Shown piece by piece: positions 1-8,146 of a DNA stretch of 64,000 nt. Source of the stretch: Methanofastidiosum sp. (GTDB taxonomy: Archaea > Methanobacteriota_B > Thermococci > Methanofastidiosales > Methanofastidiosaceae); NCBI GenBank assembly GCA_013178285.1, contig JABLXD010000002.1, forward strand, positions 1-64,000. Reading direction: 5' to 3'. The notes below the pieces were generated by a model. It made no database searches. It worked only from the letters and a program-made list of their open reading frames with translations, and had not been told where the DNA came from. How positions within the stretch are numbered: position 1 is the stretch's first letter; every line of letters begins with the position of its first letter. The position numbers and the translations under genes were made by a program.

Positions 1-1073
1 TATCTCTGTACTACCAACGCCTGACCACCGGTCCACTGTGGACCTAGTAATGGCAAGTATGGTAAGAAGAGACCCTGGAATAAGTTCCTCCATCCTGTAA
101 TGATGTGGTTTCTTCCGATGTGGACAAGTAGTTTCTCATCTGGTCTTGCTTCGTCGGCCTGTTTGATTAAGGCCTTTAGAACGATGATATCTCCGAATGC
201 AATGATGTATGCGACTATAGCGACAGCGACACCGGCACCTATAAGGGTAGCTGATGGCCATCCGACACCAAAGACAGACACTTCATCTATCATTCTTCCC
301 CATGGCATTTCAATCAATGCTCTTGAGGTAATCTTTGCCATATCGACCTTGATTTCACCGGTGATAACTCCGAGGATGTAACCTATAACGAATCCAGGCA
401 CTATACCGAAACCTGCGAGCCAAGCAAATATCTTGTTACTCTTCCTCCATTGTACTGCCCTCTTAGAGAACAATAGGAATAGGGACAAGAACGCAGATAC
501 TAGGAATGATACTGGTAAGTCCTTTACGAATGGCTGTGCTGGGTTAAAGATCCTCTCTAGAGATGCTAGACCAGAACCTAAAAGAATACCTGCAGTGATT
601 GATTTTGGAATGTGATCTACAAAGCTTCTACCTGCACCAGAGACTCCTAGTACTAAGAAGATTATAGCTAGCACAAGCTGAACTGCAATCAATGCTTGCA
701 TCCTCTCTATATAAACCCCGCTGGGGCCAACGATATCCTTTGAGAAAGTCTCAAAGTAAGCGACATAAATTGGTATACCAGGTGTAATCCAACCGGCTAC
801 TGATGGGTCACCAAAAGAAGTGTGCCATAGATAGAAAAAGTTGTTTATCATTACCATTAAAACTGCTATTTCAATTGGTATTCCTAGTGTAGGCACCATA
901 GTTGCCGTGATACCCAAAGGTACACATGCCAAAATCATTCCTTGGATAAAGTCCTGATACTCGATTGGGTAGTGGTAGAATGGTAGTCTTAGTTTTAAGA
1001 ACTGTGGGTTGATTGAAGGCTGCTCTTCGTATCCGGGCTTTCTCTTTGGACCAAAATATCCAATTCCAGACAT
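1..1073 (-). CDS. Multi-pass membrane permease, C-terminus cut off by window edge
   Basis: About 357 codons are visible and the frame is still open at base 1, so the C-terminus is missing. The start is ATG at 1073 with a GGAGGA ribosome-binding site at 1081-1086. After a polar N-terminus (MSGIGYFGPKRKPGYEEQP) the protein is a series of hydrophobic segments separated by short charged loops, as in a transporter with ten or more helices. A central GDPSVAGWITPGIPIYVAY stretch recalls the substrate-binding helices of NCS2 or SulP-type permeases, but I cannot name the family or substrate with confidence. The gene has its own long upstream region with a TATA box and palindromes. A membrane transporter is well supported; the family is a guess. 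Confidence 0.65.
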   Translation of the reverse strand, partial: MSGIGYFGPKRKPGYEEQPSINPQFLKLRLPFYHYPIEYQDFIQGMILACVPLGITATMVPTLGIPIEIAVLMVMINNFFYLWHTSFGDPSVAGWITPGIPIYVAYFETFSKDIVGPSGVYIERMQALIAVQLVLAIIFLVLGVSGAGRSFVDHIPKSITAGILLGSGLASLERIFNPAQPFVKDLPVSFLVSAFLSLFLLFSKRAVQWRKSNKIFAWLAGFGIVPGFVIGYILGVITGEIKVDMAKITSRALIEMPWGRMIDEVSVFGVGWPSATLIGAGVAVAIVAYIIAFGDIIVLKALIKQADEARPDEKLLVHIGRNHIITGWRNLFQGLFLPYLPLLGPQWTGGQALVVQR

Positions 1074-1195
1074 TGTTTTTTCCTCCATTTTATATTTGAA
1101 AAAGTCAATCGACTTAATCAACTCGTTTGAATATATGCTTTTTAGTGATATTACTAAAAAATAATATACTCAAACAAACATATTTTAAGGCAATC

Positions 1196-1230
1196 ATATA
1201 TAAACTTTTCGGTATTAACCGATAATATCG
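1196..1230 (-). promoter_or_regulatory. Promoter of the permease gene with overlapping palindromes
   Basis: On the minus strand a TATA-like TTTATATAT lies at 1196-1204. Immediately upstream are two palindromes that share bases: TCGGT-ATTA-ACCGA at 1209-1222 and CGATA-A-TATCG at 1220-1230. Symmetric sites in the BRE/upstream position of an archaeal promoter are typical places for regulator binding. The transcription start would be near 1170-1175, giving a leader of about 100 nt before the GGAGGA site. The palindromes are seen directly; the regulatory role is inferred. Confidence 0.45.
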
Positions 1231-1294
1231 CCGTGTAGGTAATCCTAATTTATCGACATTTAACTTAAAAAATAATAGAAGATAAATATACTCA

Positions 1295-1351
1295 GGGGGA
1301 TTTCTCCCCCATCATCGTAATTGGAGTTTTATATGCAGGAATCTGCTCCAA
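1295..1351. other. Two adjacent hairpin-forming sequences in a 400-base gene-free stretch
   Basis: Between the permease and the CsaA-like gene (1074-1476) there is no gene. GGGGGA-TTTC-TCCCCC at 1295-1310 forms a perfect 6-bp stem. A second arm pair, TTGGAG at 1321-1326 and CTCCAA at 1346-1351, encloses a smaller CAG/CTG pair at 1336-1338 and 1343-1345. They lie downstream of the CsaA-like gene and upstream of the permease promoter, so they could be that gene's terminator region or part of a small structured RNA. No long T-run follows the first stem on either strand. Confidence 0.35.
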
Positions 1352-1374
1352 GATCCCTACTAACGGATAGGTTT

Positions 1375-1394
1375 TTGTCAATGTTGATTGACAA
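1375..1394. promoter_or_regulatory. Perfect 8-bp palindrome TTGTCAAT-N4-ATTGACAA
   Basis: TTGTCAAT at 1375-1382 and ATTGACAA at 1387-1394 are exact reverse complements separated by GTTG. A further half-site TTGAC follows at about 1406-1410, and GTCAAT recurs in the permease leader near 1105. The dyad lies between two minus-strand genes, about 300 bases upstream of the permease start. It resembles a dimeric regulator operator; an RNA hairpin is the alternative. Confidence 0.4.
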
Positions 1395-1476
1395 TAATAA
1401 CTATATTGACATCTATATATAAAGTTATTGGTTAGCAATAAATAATACAATATTGATAATCAATAGTAGTAAAGCC

Positions 1477-1806
1477 CTAAAGAATCCTATACCCTTCCTT
1501 GACTTCTCGATCAGGTTGCAATAAGACAACTTCCTTCGCATTCAATACAACACCCAAGACCAAGCATTCAGAAATAAAGTTTGCAATCTGTTTAGGGGGA
1601 AAGTTAGTAACAGCTACGACCTGCCTATTCAATAAATCCTCTTTTTCATAAAGTTTTGTAATTTGTGCACTAGATTTTTTTATGCCGTATTCTCCAAAGT
1701 CTATGATTAATTTATAAGAAGGATTATTTGCTTCAGGAAAATCATTAACTTCTAATACTCTACCGACCCTCATCTCTACTTTTTCAAAATCTTTCCAAGT
1801 TATCAT
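1477..1806 (-). CDS. CsaA-like tRNA-binding (EMAP/OB-fold) protein
   Basis: This 109-residue protein matches the usual length and layout of CsaA, a stand-alone tRNA-binding OB-fold domain. The N-terminus WKDFEKVEMRVGRVLEV and the later SSAQITKLY and VAVTNFPPKQIANFISECLVLG segments are characteristic of the family. Homologues dimerise, bind tRNA-like structures and have been proposed to act as export chaperones. The start is ATG at 1806; a TATA-like CTTAAATAT lies about 27 bases upstream (1827-1836), so the message is probably leaderless. The gene is monocistronic. Family assignment is firm; the cellular role is not. Confidence 0.88.
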   Translation of the reverse strand: MITWKDFEKVEMRVGRVLEVNDFPEANNPSYKLIIDFGEYGIKKSSAQITKLYEKEDLLNRQVVAVTNFPPKQIANFISECLVLGVVLNAKEVVLLQPDREVKEGYRIL

Positions 1807-2033
1807 AAAAGAAAGAAAATATAAGCATATTTAAGTCATACTATAAAATTAAGTAATAAAAAATCAATTAATATTAAAATAGTAAACAAAAATATAGTTA
1901 AGGGATAGTAATTTAATAAAATCTTAAGTATAAATGAAGATGTTGGACATTTTAGAAATCATAAATACTATCTTCCGCTTTATCAAAGGATATAGACTTT
2001 TTATTCAGATTAAATCCTGTTAAGGCGGGTAAT

Positions 2034-2204
2034 ATGGATACTAAAGTTATTGAATTGATGAACAGACATCAAGGATTTTTGGATGCCAATGAGATTTCAG
2101 TTTTAACAAAAATAAACTACAGAAAAGTGAAGAAAGATATTGAAATTCTAAAAGAATTAAAAAACTCTACGATACTGTTATTAATTATTTTATTTTATAT
2201 TTAA
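2034..2204 (+). CDS. Possible small or truncated helix-turn-helix protein (56 aa)
   Basis: An open frame from ATG at 2034 to TAA at 2202 encodes 56 residues. Residues 5-42 alternate hydrophobic and charged positions like a winged-helix recognition unit (HQGFLDANEISVLTKINYRK). The last 12 residues are a hydrophobic run (TILLLIILFYI) that does not belong to such a domain and looks like read-through of AT-rich DNA. It may be a 3'-degraded regulator. A still smaller open frame (1934-2023, 29 codons) precedes it. There is no strong ribosome-binding site. The rest of 1807-2393 holds no recognisable gene. Confidence 0.3.
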   Translation: MDTKVIELMNRHQGFLDANEISVLTKINYRKVKKDIEILKELKNSTILLLIILFYI

Positions 2205-2220
2205 AAACACTGTAGATTTT

Positions 2221-2363
2221 AAATATTTACTTATTTACTATTGACGATAATTAATTTATGGATTGTCTATAAAAAATATACTTAAAATATAATTTATAGG
2301 AATTTTTTTTAATTATTTAATAACTTTTAGTTATAATTAGGAATAAACTTAAATATTTACTTA
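2221..2363 (+). repeat. Direct repeat AAATATTTACTTA before the radical SAM gene
   Basis: The 13-base sequence AAATATTTACTTA occurs exactly at 2221-2233 and again at 2351-2363, 130 bases apart. Each copy contains a TATA-like core. The second copy lies about 30-40 bases before the radical SAM start codon and is followed by GTAAGTA, which forms an inverted partner to its TACTTA. A duplicated promoter or regulator site is the simplest reading. Confidence 0.4.
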
Positions 2364-2393
2364 ACTAATAGTAAGTAGTAAGAAGGTGTAAGA

Positions 2394-3842
2394 ATGAAGT
2401 TATTTGATACAGCTACCCTTCTTGGATCAATAGCTAACAATCCTATTTCAAAAGAAATTGTTGGTAAACTGGCCAGTAAATGCCCAGTTGATCGAAAATC
2501 ATATTTAGAAGTTGGTTTAGATATCTATTTGGGTAAGCGACAAGACGCATGTTTGAAGTGTAAGGCTTCGGCGAAAAGTTTAGGATTAATTCTCGACGAA
2601 ACTATAAAAGCTCTCGGCATATCTAAAGATGCCTTAATCGATACTTTTCAATTAGATCTTTTTGAAAGGGGGCTTTTAAGTGTGTTAAAAGGCATATCCA
2701 AATTTGGAGTAAGAAAATCTTTTGTTTCTGGAGCCCCATTTTTAGTCGTTTGGGATATTACAAATAAGTGCAACTTGAATTGCAAACACTGCTATTCTGG
2801 ATCTGGAATGGGTATGCGAAAGGAACTTAGTTTTTCAGAGGTAAAAATCGGAATTGACAAACTTTTTGACTCTGGAATATCACTTATAGCTTTTTCAGGC
2901 GGAGAGCCTCTGATGAGAAAAGATTTTTTTGAAATATTGCAATATTGCACGGACATCGGAATGGCGGTTTCTGTTGCATCAAATGGAACTTTGATAACAA
3001 AAGAGGTTGCTAGTAAACTAAAAGATTTTGGAGTATGGAATGTGCAGATTAGCCTTGATGGAAAGGATGCGTATACTCACGATATGTTCAGAGGTGTAAA
3101 CGGAGCTTTTGATAGAACTGTTGAGGGTATAAAAAATGTTGTAGAAGCTGGGATATATACAAGCGTGGCTACAACAATTACCAAAGACAATCTTGAAGAT
3201 GTACCCGAACTGATAGAATTTGTTCAAGGTCTTGGGGCTCAGTCCATAATAAGCTATAATTTTATTCCAACTGGCAGAGGCAAATTTATTGCAAAAAACG
3301 ATATAGCTCCAGAAGATAGGGAAAATCTTCTAAGGTACTTGTACAAAGAAAACAAATGCATAAATCTTGAGATTGTTTCTACTGCGCCCCAATTTGGCAG
3401 AGTCGCCTTGCAAGAAGAAACGGGTAGCGAAAAAGAGTTTATTCCAACTCACTTTTTTAACACACCTAAGGTGGGCCCATTAGAAAAGATATCTGAATTC
3501 ATAGGTGGTTGTGGTGCAGGAAGACTATACTGCGCCATAAGGGCTAACGGAGATATCGACCCATGCGTATTTATGCCTATAACTATAGGCAATATCTTAA
3601 CAGATGATTTCGAGAAGATTTGGGATGAGAATGAAGTACTTAACAATTTAAGGAATAAAGAAGCTGTTAAGGGAAACTGTGGAAAATGTGATTACAGACA
3701 CTACTGCGGAGGATGTAGGGCAAGAGCATATGCTTACTATGGAGATTATATGGCTCCAGATCCAGGTTGCAAATGGAATAGTTCCCTATTTGAAGAAATC
3801 CTAAATGAAAGTGAAATAGAAATTGGTGTTATTTCAAAATAA
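2394..3842 (+). CDS. Radical SAM/SPASM-domain maturase-like enzyme
   Basis: The 482-residue protein has a radical SAM core with the cluster motif CNLNCKHC (Cys126, Cys130, Cys133) and a downstream SGGEPL motif. The C-terminal third is rich in cysteine (CGAGRLYC, DPC, GNCGKC, HYCGGC and a final PDPGC), which marks a SPASM domain binding extra Fe-S clusters. The first 110 residues form an unusual N-terminal extension with their own CLKC motif. Related enzymes include AhbD/NirJ haem enzymes and peptide maturases such as PqqE; no substrate gene is visible next door. The start is ATG at 2394 with an AGGTG site at 2384-2388. The gene stands alone. Confidence 0.85.
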   Translation: MKLFDTATLLGSIANNPISKEIVGKLASKCPVDRKSYLEVGLDIYLGKRQDACLKCKASAKSLGLILDETIKALGISKDALIDTFQLDLFERGLLSVLKGISKFGVRKSFVSGAPFLVVWDITNKCNLNCKHCYSGSGMGMRKELSFSEVKIGIDKLFDSGISLIAFSGGEPLMRKDFFEILQYCTDIGMAVSVASNGTLITKEVASKLKDFGVWNVQISLDGKDAYTHDMFRGVNGAFDRTVEGIKNVVEAGIYTSVATTITKDNLEDVPELIEFVQGLGAQSIISYNFIPTGRGKFIAKNDIAPEDRENLLRYLYKENKCINLEIVSTAPQFGRVALQEETGSEKEFIPTHFFNTPKVGPLEKISEFIGGCGAGRLYCAIRANGDIDPCVFMPITIGNILTDDFEKIWDENEVLNNLRNKEAVKGNCGKCDYRHYCGGCRARAYAYYGDYMAPDPGCKWNSSLFEEILNESEIEIGVISK

Positions 3843-3914
3843 AAGACGTATAGCTAGCAGGATTTATTCGTTAAAAATTTAAATGGGCTTATTCAAAGGT
3901 ATTCTGGGTATATT

Positions 3915-4082
3915 ATGAACAAAATGGAAATGGGTGTTGCTATCGGTTTTGTCTTAGGGGCAGTTATTGGGATTATTATTGGGATTATTGTAAGGGATAT
4001 TGCTATGGGTTTATCAATTGGTATTGGAGGAGGAATTGCTTTAGGGATTGTTATAGGCTGGGCACTACAAAAAAATAATTAA
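3915..4082 (+). CDS. Small glycine-rich membrane protein (55 aa)
   Basis: ATG at 3915 to TAA at 4080 encodes 55 residues. The product is almost entirely two hydrophobic helices with glycine every few residues (GVAIGFVLGAVIGIIIG and GLSIGIGGGIALGIVIG) joined by a short VRDIAM turn. It starts with a polar MNKMEM and ends in QKNN. Glycine-zipper peptides of this sort pack tightly in membranes. A TATA-like AAATTTAAAT lies about 35 bases before the start, and no clear Shine-Dalgarno is present, so it may be leaderless. Its position 72 bases after the radical SAM gene raises the possibility of a functional link, which is untested. Confidence 0.5.
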   Translation: MNKMEMGVAIGFVLGAVIGIIIGIIVRDIAMGLSIGIGGGIALGIVIGWALQKNN

Positions 4083-4402
4083 TAATCATGTTTTTGACCC
4101 TAAAATATCGATTTCTAATTTGGTCTTGTAATTGGGCAACATTTTGGTGCTTAGTTAATACAAAATATTCTCGCAAGAAGAATTGGTATGCTATAAGACA
4201 TTGAATCTCTGGCCACTAGATTAAAGACGGGGCCATTTAAATTTTAATTTATATGATGACTTTATTTAAATAATCAGTTTAAATTAAGATTTTCAAATAT
4301 TCTCTCTTTTATATCTGCCTGTCTTCCAAAAACTTTGTTATTAACTGGCCCATAGGTTTATGTAATTAAATATATAAACTTTGTTTTAATATAGATATTT
4401 TG
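4083..4402. other. Gene-free interval upstream of polX
   Basis: No convincing open frame is seen in these 320 bases. One weak inverted repeat, TGGCC at 4210-4214 and GGCCA at 4231-4235, could form a short stem. The last 35 bases contain the polX promoter: AAATATATAAAC at about 4367-4379, roughly 25-30 bases before the ATG. Confidence 0.5.
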
Positions 4403-6103
4403 ATGAAAAATTCTGAAATTGCAGACATTCTGGATGAAATTGCAGATTTATTAGAGATGGATGATGTGCAGTTTAAACCCCGTGCGTATAGAAAGGCTGC
4501 ACGAAATATAAGGGATCTTGGGGAAGATATAGAAGATATATACAAAGGAGATAACTTAAAAGATATCCCCGGTATCGGAGAAAGTATTAAAAAAAAAATA
4601 ATTGAATTTATAGAAACTGGTAAAGTAAAAAAATTGGAAGAGCTAAAGAAAAAAACTCCTGTGGATATAGAGTCTCTTTCTGGAGTTGAGGGCTTAGGGC
4701 CTAAAAGAATAAATTTACTTCATAAGAAACTTGGGATTGAAAATTTAGATGATCTTGAAAAAGCGGCTGAAAAAGGAGAAATAAGTAAGATTGAAAATTT
4801 TGGTAAAACTATTGAAAAGAAGATTTTAGAAAATATAGATTTTGCAAGAAAAACAGGGGATAGACATCTACTAGGATATATACTTCCAATTGCTAACGAG
4901 ATAGTTGAAGATATTAAAAGCGATGCTATAAGAATAGAGCTTGCTGGCTCAATCCGAAGAAAGGTAGAAACCGTAGGAGACATAGATATATTAGCAACGA
5001 CAAAAAATAATGCTAAACTAATTAAAACATTTATCGATATTAAAGATGTTACAAAGATTTTACTTAAAGGTGAGAAAAAGGTATCTGTTCTAATAAGTGG
5101 TGGCATACAGGTTGATTTGAGGATTATTGAGGAGGATAGTTTTGGTGCAGCACTTCAATACTTTACGGGTAGCAAAGATCACAATGTAGCTTTGAGAAAA
5201 ATTGCTATAAAAAAAGGTTACAAGTTGAATGAATATGGAATTTTTGAAGGAAAAAAGAAAATAGAATCAAAAAATGAAAAAAATATCTATAAAACTTTGT
5301 CACTTGATTGGATTCCTCCAGAACTAAGGGAAAACAGAGGCGAGATAAAGGCTTCCATTGAAAAAAAATTACCCTCGCTTATAGATTACAAAGATCTTAA
5401 AGGGGATCTTCATGTTCATAGTAATTGGAGTGATGGAAAGGATTCAATTGAAGATATGGTAACAGGAGCTAAAAAACTTGGGCACAAGTTTATAGCAATT
5501 ACTGACCATATTGGAAATTTAAAAATAGCTAAAAGTATGAAAATAAAAAATCTTAGAAAACAGATGGCAGAGATTGAAAAAATTCAAGAAAAAAACAAAG
5601 ATATCCATGTATTTCGGGGTGTAGAAGCAAATATAGAAAAAGACGGCTCTATAGACATCAGCAACGAGATTATTGATGAGATTGATCTAGTAATTGGAAG
5701 CATACACTCATCATTAAGAATGAATAAAAAAGAAATGACTGAGAGATTAGTCAATTCAATTAAAGGCGGAAAGGTGGACATAATTGGGCATCCTACTTGT
5801 CGGCTTATTAACAAGAGAAAAGAAATATCTATAGATATGGAAAAAGTCTTGAAAGCTGCATCGGACAATAATGTAATTATGGAAATAAATGCATACCCCG
5901 AGCGTTTGGATTTAAATGATTATAATGTTAAACTTGCAATAGAAAAAGATGTTAAACTTTCTATCGGAACCGATGCCCATAATCAAGATCAGTTAAAATA
6001 TTTCACTCTTGGTGTTGCTGTTGCAAGAAGAGGATGGGCCAAAAAGAGAGATATTATAAATACCCAAGAAATAAAAGAATTAAAGAGAACATTTAAAAAA
6101 TAA
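4403..6103 (+). CDS. polX: Family X DNA polymerase with C-terminal PHP domain (PolX)
   Basis: This roughly 566-residue protein has the bacterial/archaeal PolX layout. An N-terminal 8-kDa-like domain with helix-hairpin-helix motifs (PGIGESIKKKI, EGLGPKRI) is followed by a polymerase-beta nucleotidyltransferase core with GS at about 173 and the catalytic DID at about 184-186. From about residue 335 there is a PHP phosphoesterase domain (GDLHVHSNWSDG, later GTDAHN). PolX enzymes fill short gaps in base-excision repair, and the PHP part gives 3'-end processing. An in-frame TTG sits directly before the chosen ATG at 4403. A TATA box about 27 bases upstream points to a leaderless message. The gene faces DNA ligase with only two bases between stop codons. 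Confidence 0.93.
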   Translation: MKNSEIADILDEIADLLEMDDVQFKPRAYRKAARNIRDLGEDIEDIYKGDNLKDIPGIGESIKKKIIEFIETGKVKKLEELKKKTPVDIESLSGVEGLGPKRINLLHKKLGIENLDDLEKAAEKGEISKIENFGKTIEKKILENIDFARKTGDRHLLGYILPIANEIVEDIKSDAIRIELAGSIRRKVETVGDIDILATTKNNAKLIKTFIDIKDVTKILLKGEKKVSVLISGGIQVDLRIIEEDSFGAALQYFTGSKDHNVALRKIAIKKGYKLNEYGIFEGKKKIESKNEKNIYKTLSLDWIPPELRENRGEIKASIEKKLPSLIDYKDLKGDLHVHSNWSDGKDSIEDMVTGAKKLGHKFIAITDHIGNLKIAKSMKIKNLRKQMAEIEKIQEKNKDIHVFRGVEANIEKDGSIDISNEIIDEIDLVIGSIHSSLRMNKKEMTERLVNSIKGGKVDIIGHPTCRLINKRKEISIDMEKVLKAASDNNVIMEINAYPERLDLNDYNVKLAIEKDVKLSIGTDAHNQDQLKYFTLGVAVARRGWAKKRDIINTQEIKELKRTFKK

Positions 6104-6105
6104 AA

Positions 6106-7830
6106 CTAACTAGAGTATATCTCAGTTACTTCCTTTGTGGTTGTCGCTTGTTCTGGTTTCTTATCATCTCTATATTTTTTAAACCTTGGAAATCTTAAAG
6201 CTAAACCCCCTCCAGTAGTATGGCTAGGACTTTCAGTAATTTGTGCTCCTAATACTTCTATGACAATTTCAGGATTGAAATAAACATCCGGTTCAATATT
6301 GTCTTTAATAGAAAGCCTGGCAGGTTTATGGTCAATTTTATATTTTTTAAATTTTTCATTAAAATTATCTAGAATATCATCGGTGAATCCGCTACCAAGC
6401 TTACAGAATGTTTCAAATATATCCTCTCCACTATTATAAACACAACACAATAGAGAGCCATAGCTTCCTTTTCTTTTACCTTTGCCGTAGTATGCCCCAA
6501 CTACAACAAGATCAAAAGTATCTACCATCTCCTGATATTCCTGTTTCCATTTTATCCAGTTGTACCCTCGTGCTCCTGCTGTATAAATTGAATCTTCTTT
6601 ACAGCTTTTGGCGATTATCCCTTCTGAACCATTCTCTATGCACCAATTGAAAAAATCCTCAATGCAATCAGTATCCCTGCATTTTTTTCCATTTGCAAGT
6701 TTTACTATTTCAGACTTCTTTAGTATTCCCCTCAAAGATTTACGCCTTTTTGGATAAGAAGTTTTTAAAAGAGATTTACCATCTAAGTAGAGTAAATCAA
6801 ATAAATAAATTCTAACAGGTACTTTTTTGACATACTCTTTTACATTTTCCTTTCTTTTTCTTTGCATTAATTTTTGGAAGGGTAATAGTGTTTCGTCTTC
6901 AGAAATAGGGACTATCTCCCCTTCTACAATAAATTTATCTGATTCAATTACATCCTTCAAGGCCGATGAAACATCTGGGAATTGATTGGATATATCACTC
7001 AATCTCCTGCTAAATAGAGTTATTTTTTTACCATCATAATGTACCTGTACCCTTTCGCCATCATATTTCTCCTCGCAAATTATAGGAAAAGACATTTTAT
7101 CTTCGATCAAAGTTATTTTTTTTACTCTCTGGGCAAGCATCATCTGGATTGGTTTACCAATAACAATATTTATTTTTTCTATTGATTCTAGTCCTTTTTT
7201 TGAGATCTCCTTCGATATCAAACCAATATCCGGACAAATGTTATATGCATGTTCAATCTTTTTCCTATCTTTTTTTCCGTGGGCATACAAATCCGCTAAA
7301 ACATGCAAAAGAGTTTTATCACTTGCGCCAGTTCTTAAATTTCCCATAATTATCCTTGGTATATACTTACTTTCAATTTTAGAAGAGTTTTTCAATAAAG
7401 AAGAGAGTATCCCCTTCTTTTTTTCTTTACTTCCAGCCCCCTCTTCAGATGCGATTTTATATAGGGTATCAAAAACTTGTTTTATTGTTAAATCAGATTT
7501 CTTATTTTTGTTTAATTGCTCCGCCACCAAACCCAAATCGCCCAGTTTACTAAACAGTTTTTTTACCTTTTCCTCGTTATTACCAGTTGCGGCTGATATA
7601 CTTTTCAATATCATTTTTTCGGCCATTCCGATTTTAATACTTTTGTAAATAGGGGAAATTCTTCCAATTAACATATAAGAAACATATTCAATATCATCGG
7701 GAGAGAGTTCTCTGATAAAATCGGCCATTATTTTTTCCATTTTCTGATTTGAGGAAGTACTTTCTAATTCATTTAAGATATATGCAAGTTTTTCAAATTT
7801 CAAAGGCATGCTCTTTATTTTATATTTCAT
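6106..7830 (-). CDS. lig: ATP-dependent DNA ligase (archaeal type)
   Basis: At 574 residues this matches archaeal replicative ligases. An N-terminal DNA-binding domain covers about residues 8-220. The nucleotidyltransferase motif EEKYDGERVQVH carries the AMP-accepting lysine (about Lys255), and later motifs include FSRR, VEGEIV, SEGIIAKS and WIKWKQEY. The C-terminal OB domain ends with ALRFPRF. It seals nicks in replication and repair. ATG at 7830 gives the longest product; the internal ATG at 7809 (MPLKFEKLAYIL) fits the usual family N-terminus better, and neither has a strong ribosome-binding site. It is convergent with PolX, a gap-filling partner. Confidence 0.95.
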   Translation of the reverse strand: MKYKIKSMPLKFEKLAYILNELESTSSNQKMEKIMADFIRELSPDDIEYVSYMLIGRISPIYKSIKIGMAEKMILKSISAATGNNEEKVKKLFSKLGDLGLVAEQLNKNKKSDLTIKQVFDTLYKIASEEGAGSKEKKKGILSSLLKNSSKIESKYIPRIIMGNLRTGASDKTLLHVLADLYAHGKKDRKKIEHAYNICPDIGLISKEISKKGLESIEKINIVIGKPIQMMLAQRVKKITLIEDKMSFPIICEEKYDGERVQVHYDGKKITLFSRRLSDISNQFPDVSSALKDVIESDKFIVEGEIVPISEDETLLPFQKLMQRKRKENVKEYVKKVPVRIYLFDLLYLDGKSLLKTSYPKRRKSLRGILKKSEIVKLANGKKCRDTDCIEDFFNWCIENGSEGIIAKSCKEDSIYTAGARGYNWIKWKQEYQEMVDTFDLVVVGAYYGKGKRKGSYGSLLCCVYNSGEDIFETFCKLGSGFTDDILDNFNEKFKKYKIDHKPARLSIKDNIEPDVYFNPEIVIEVLGAQITESPSHTTGGGLALRFPRFKKYRDDKKPEQATTTKEVTEIYSS

Positions 7831-7942
7831 ACTATTTGTTTTTTATGGTCTGTAAAAAATCGAATACTCTGAAGAAGAATAGGGATAATTTAAATAGCCC
7901 CAAACAACACCCTAATTCAAAATTAACCGCCAGAAAAGTTAT

Positions 7943-8019
7943 TGGCGGGCAGTAAGGGATTCGAACCCCTGACCCGTAGATTAAGAGTCTACTGCTCTAC
8001 CAGACTGAGCTAACTGCCC
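7943..8019 (-). tRNA. tRNA-Lys (anticodon CTT)
   Basis: The minus strand folds into a complete cloverleaf: acceptor GGGCAGT/ACTGCCC, D stem GCTC/GAGC, anticodon stem GTAGA/TCTAC with loop CTCTTAA, and a T-arm with TTCGAAT. The anticodon CTT reads AAG lysine codons. The discriminator is G and CCA is encoded (7945-7943). There is no intron. A TATA-like ACTTAAATATTG lies about 27 bases upstream (around 8040-8051). Confidence 0.97.
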
Positions 8020-8146
8020 TTAACCCACAAAAACAATGTCAATATTTAAGTTTTTTGGGTTAGTTTCAATAAATTTACAAAAAAGAGTTCAAAATAAATT
8101 GAATCTTATCAAAACTTATTTATAACATAAAAACAAAAAGTAGACG

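Noticed and set aside
1295-1310. GGGGGA/TCCCCC hairpin as an intrinsic terminator
   Set aside because: No T-run follows on either strand and archaeal termination does not need hairpins; kept only as a structural note.
4210-4235. TGGCC/GGCCA inverted repeat as a riboswitch or small RNA
   Set aside because: Only a five-base stem with a long loop and no recognisable conserved core.
4403-7830. PolX-ligase as a two-gene NHEJ system
   Set aside because: They are convergent, no Ku gene is present, and the ligase is the ordinary replicative type.
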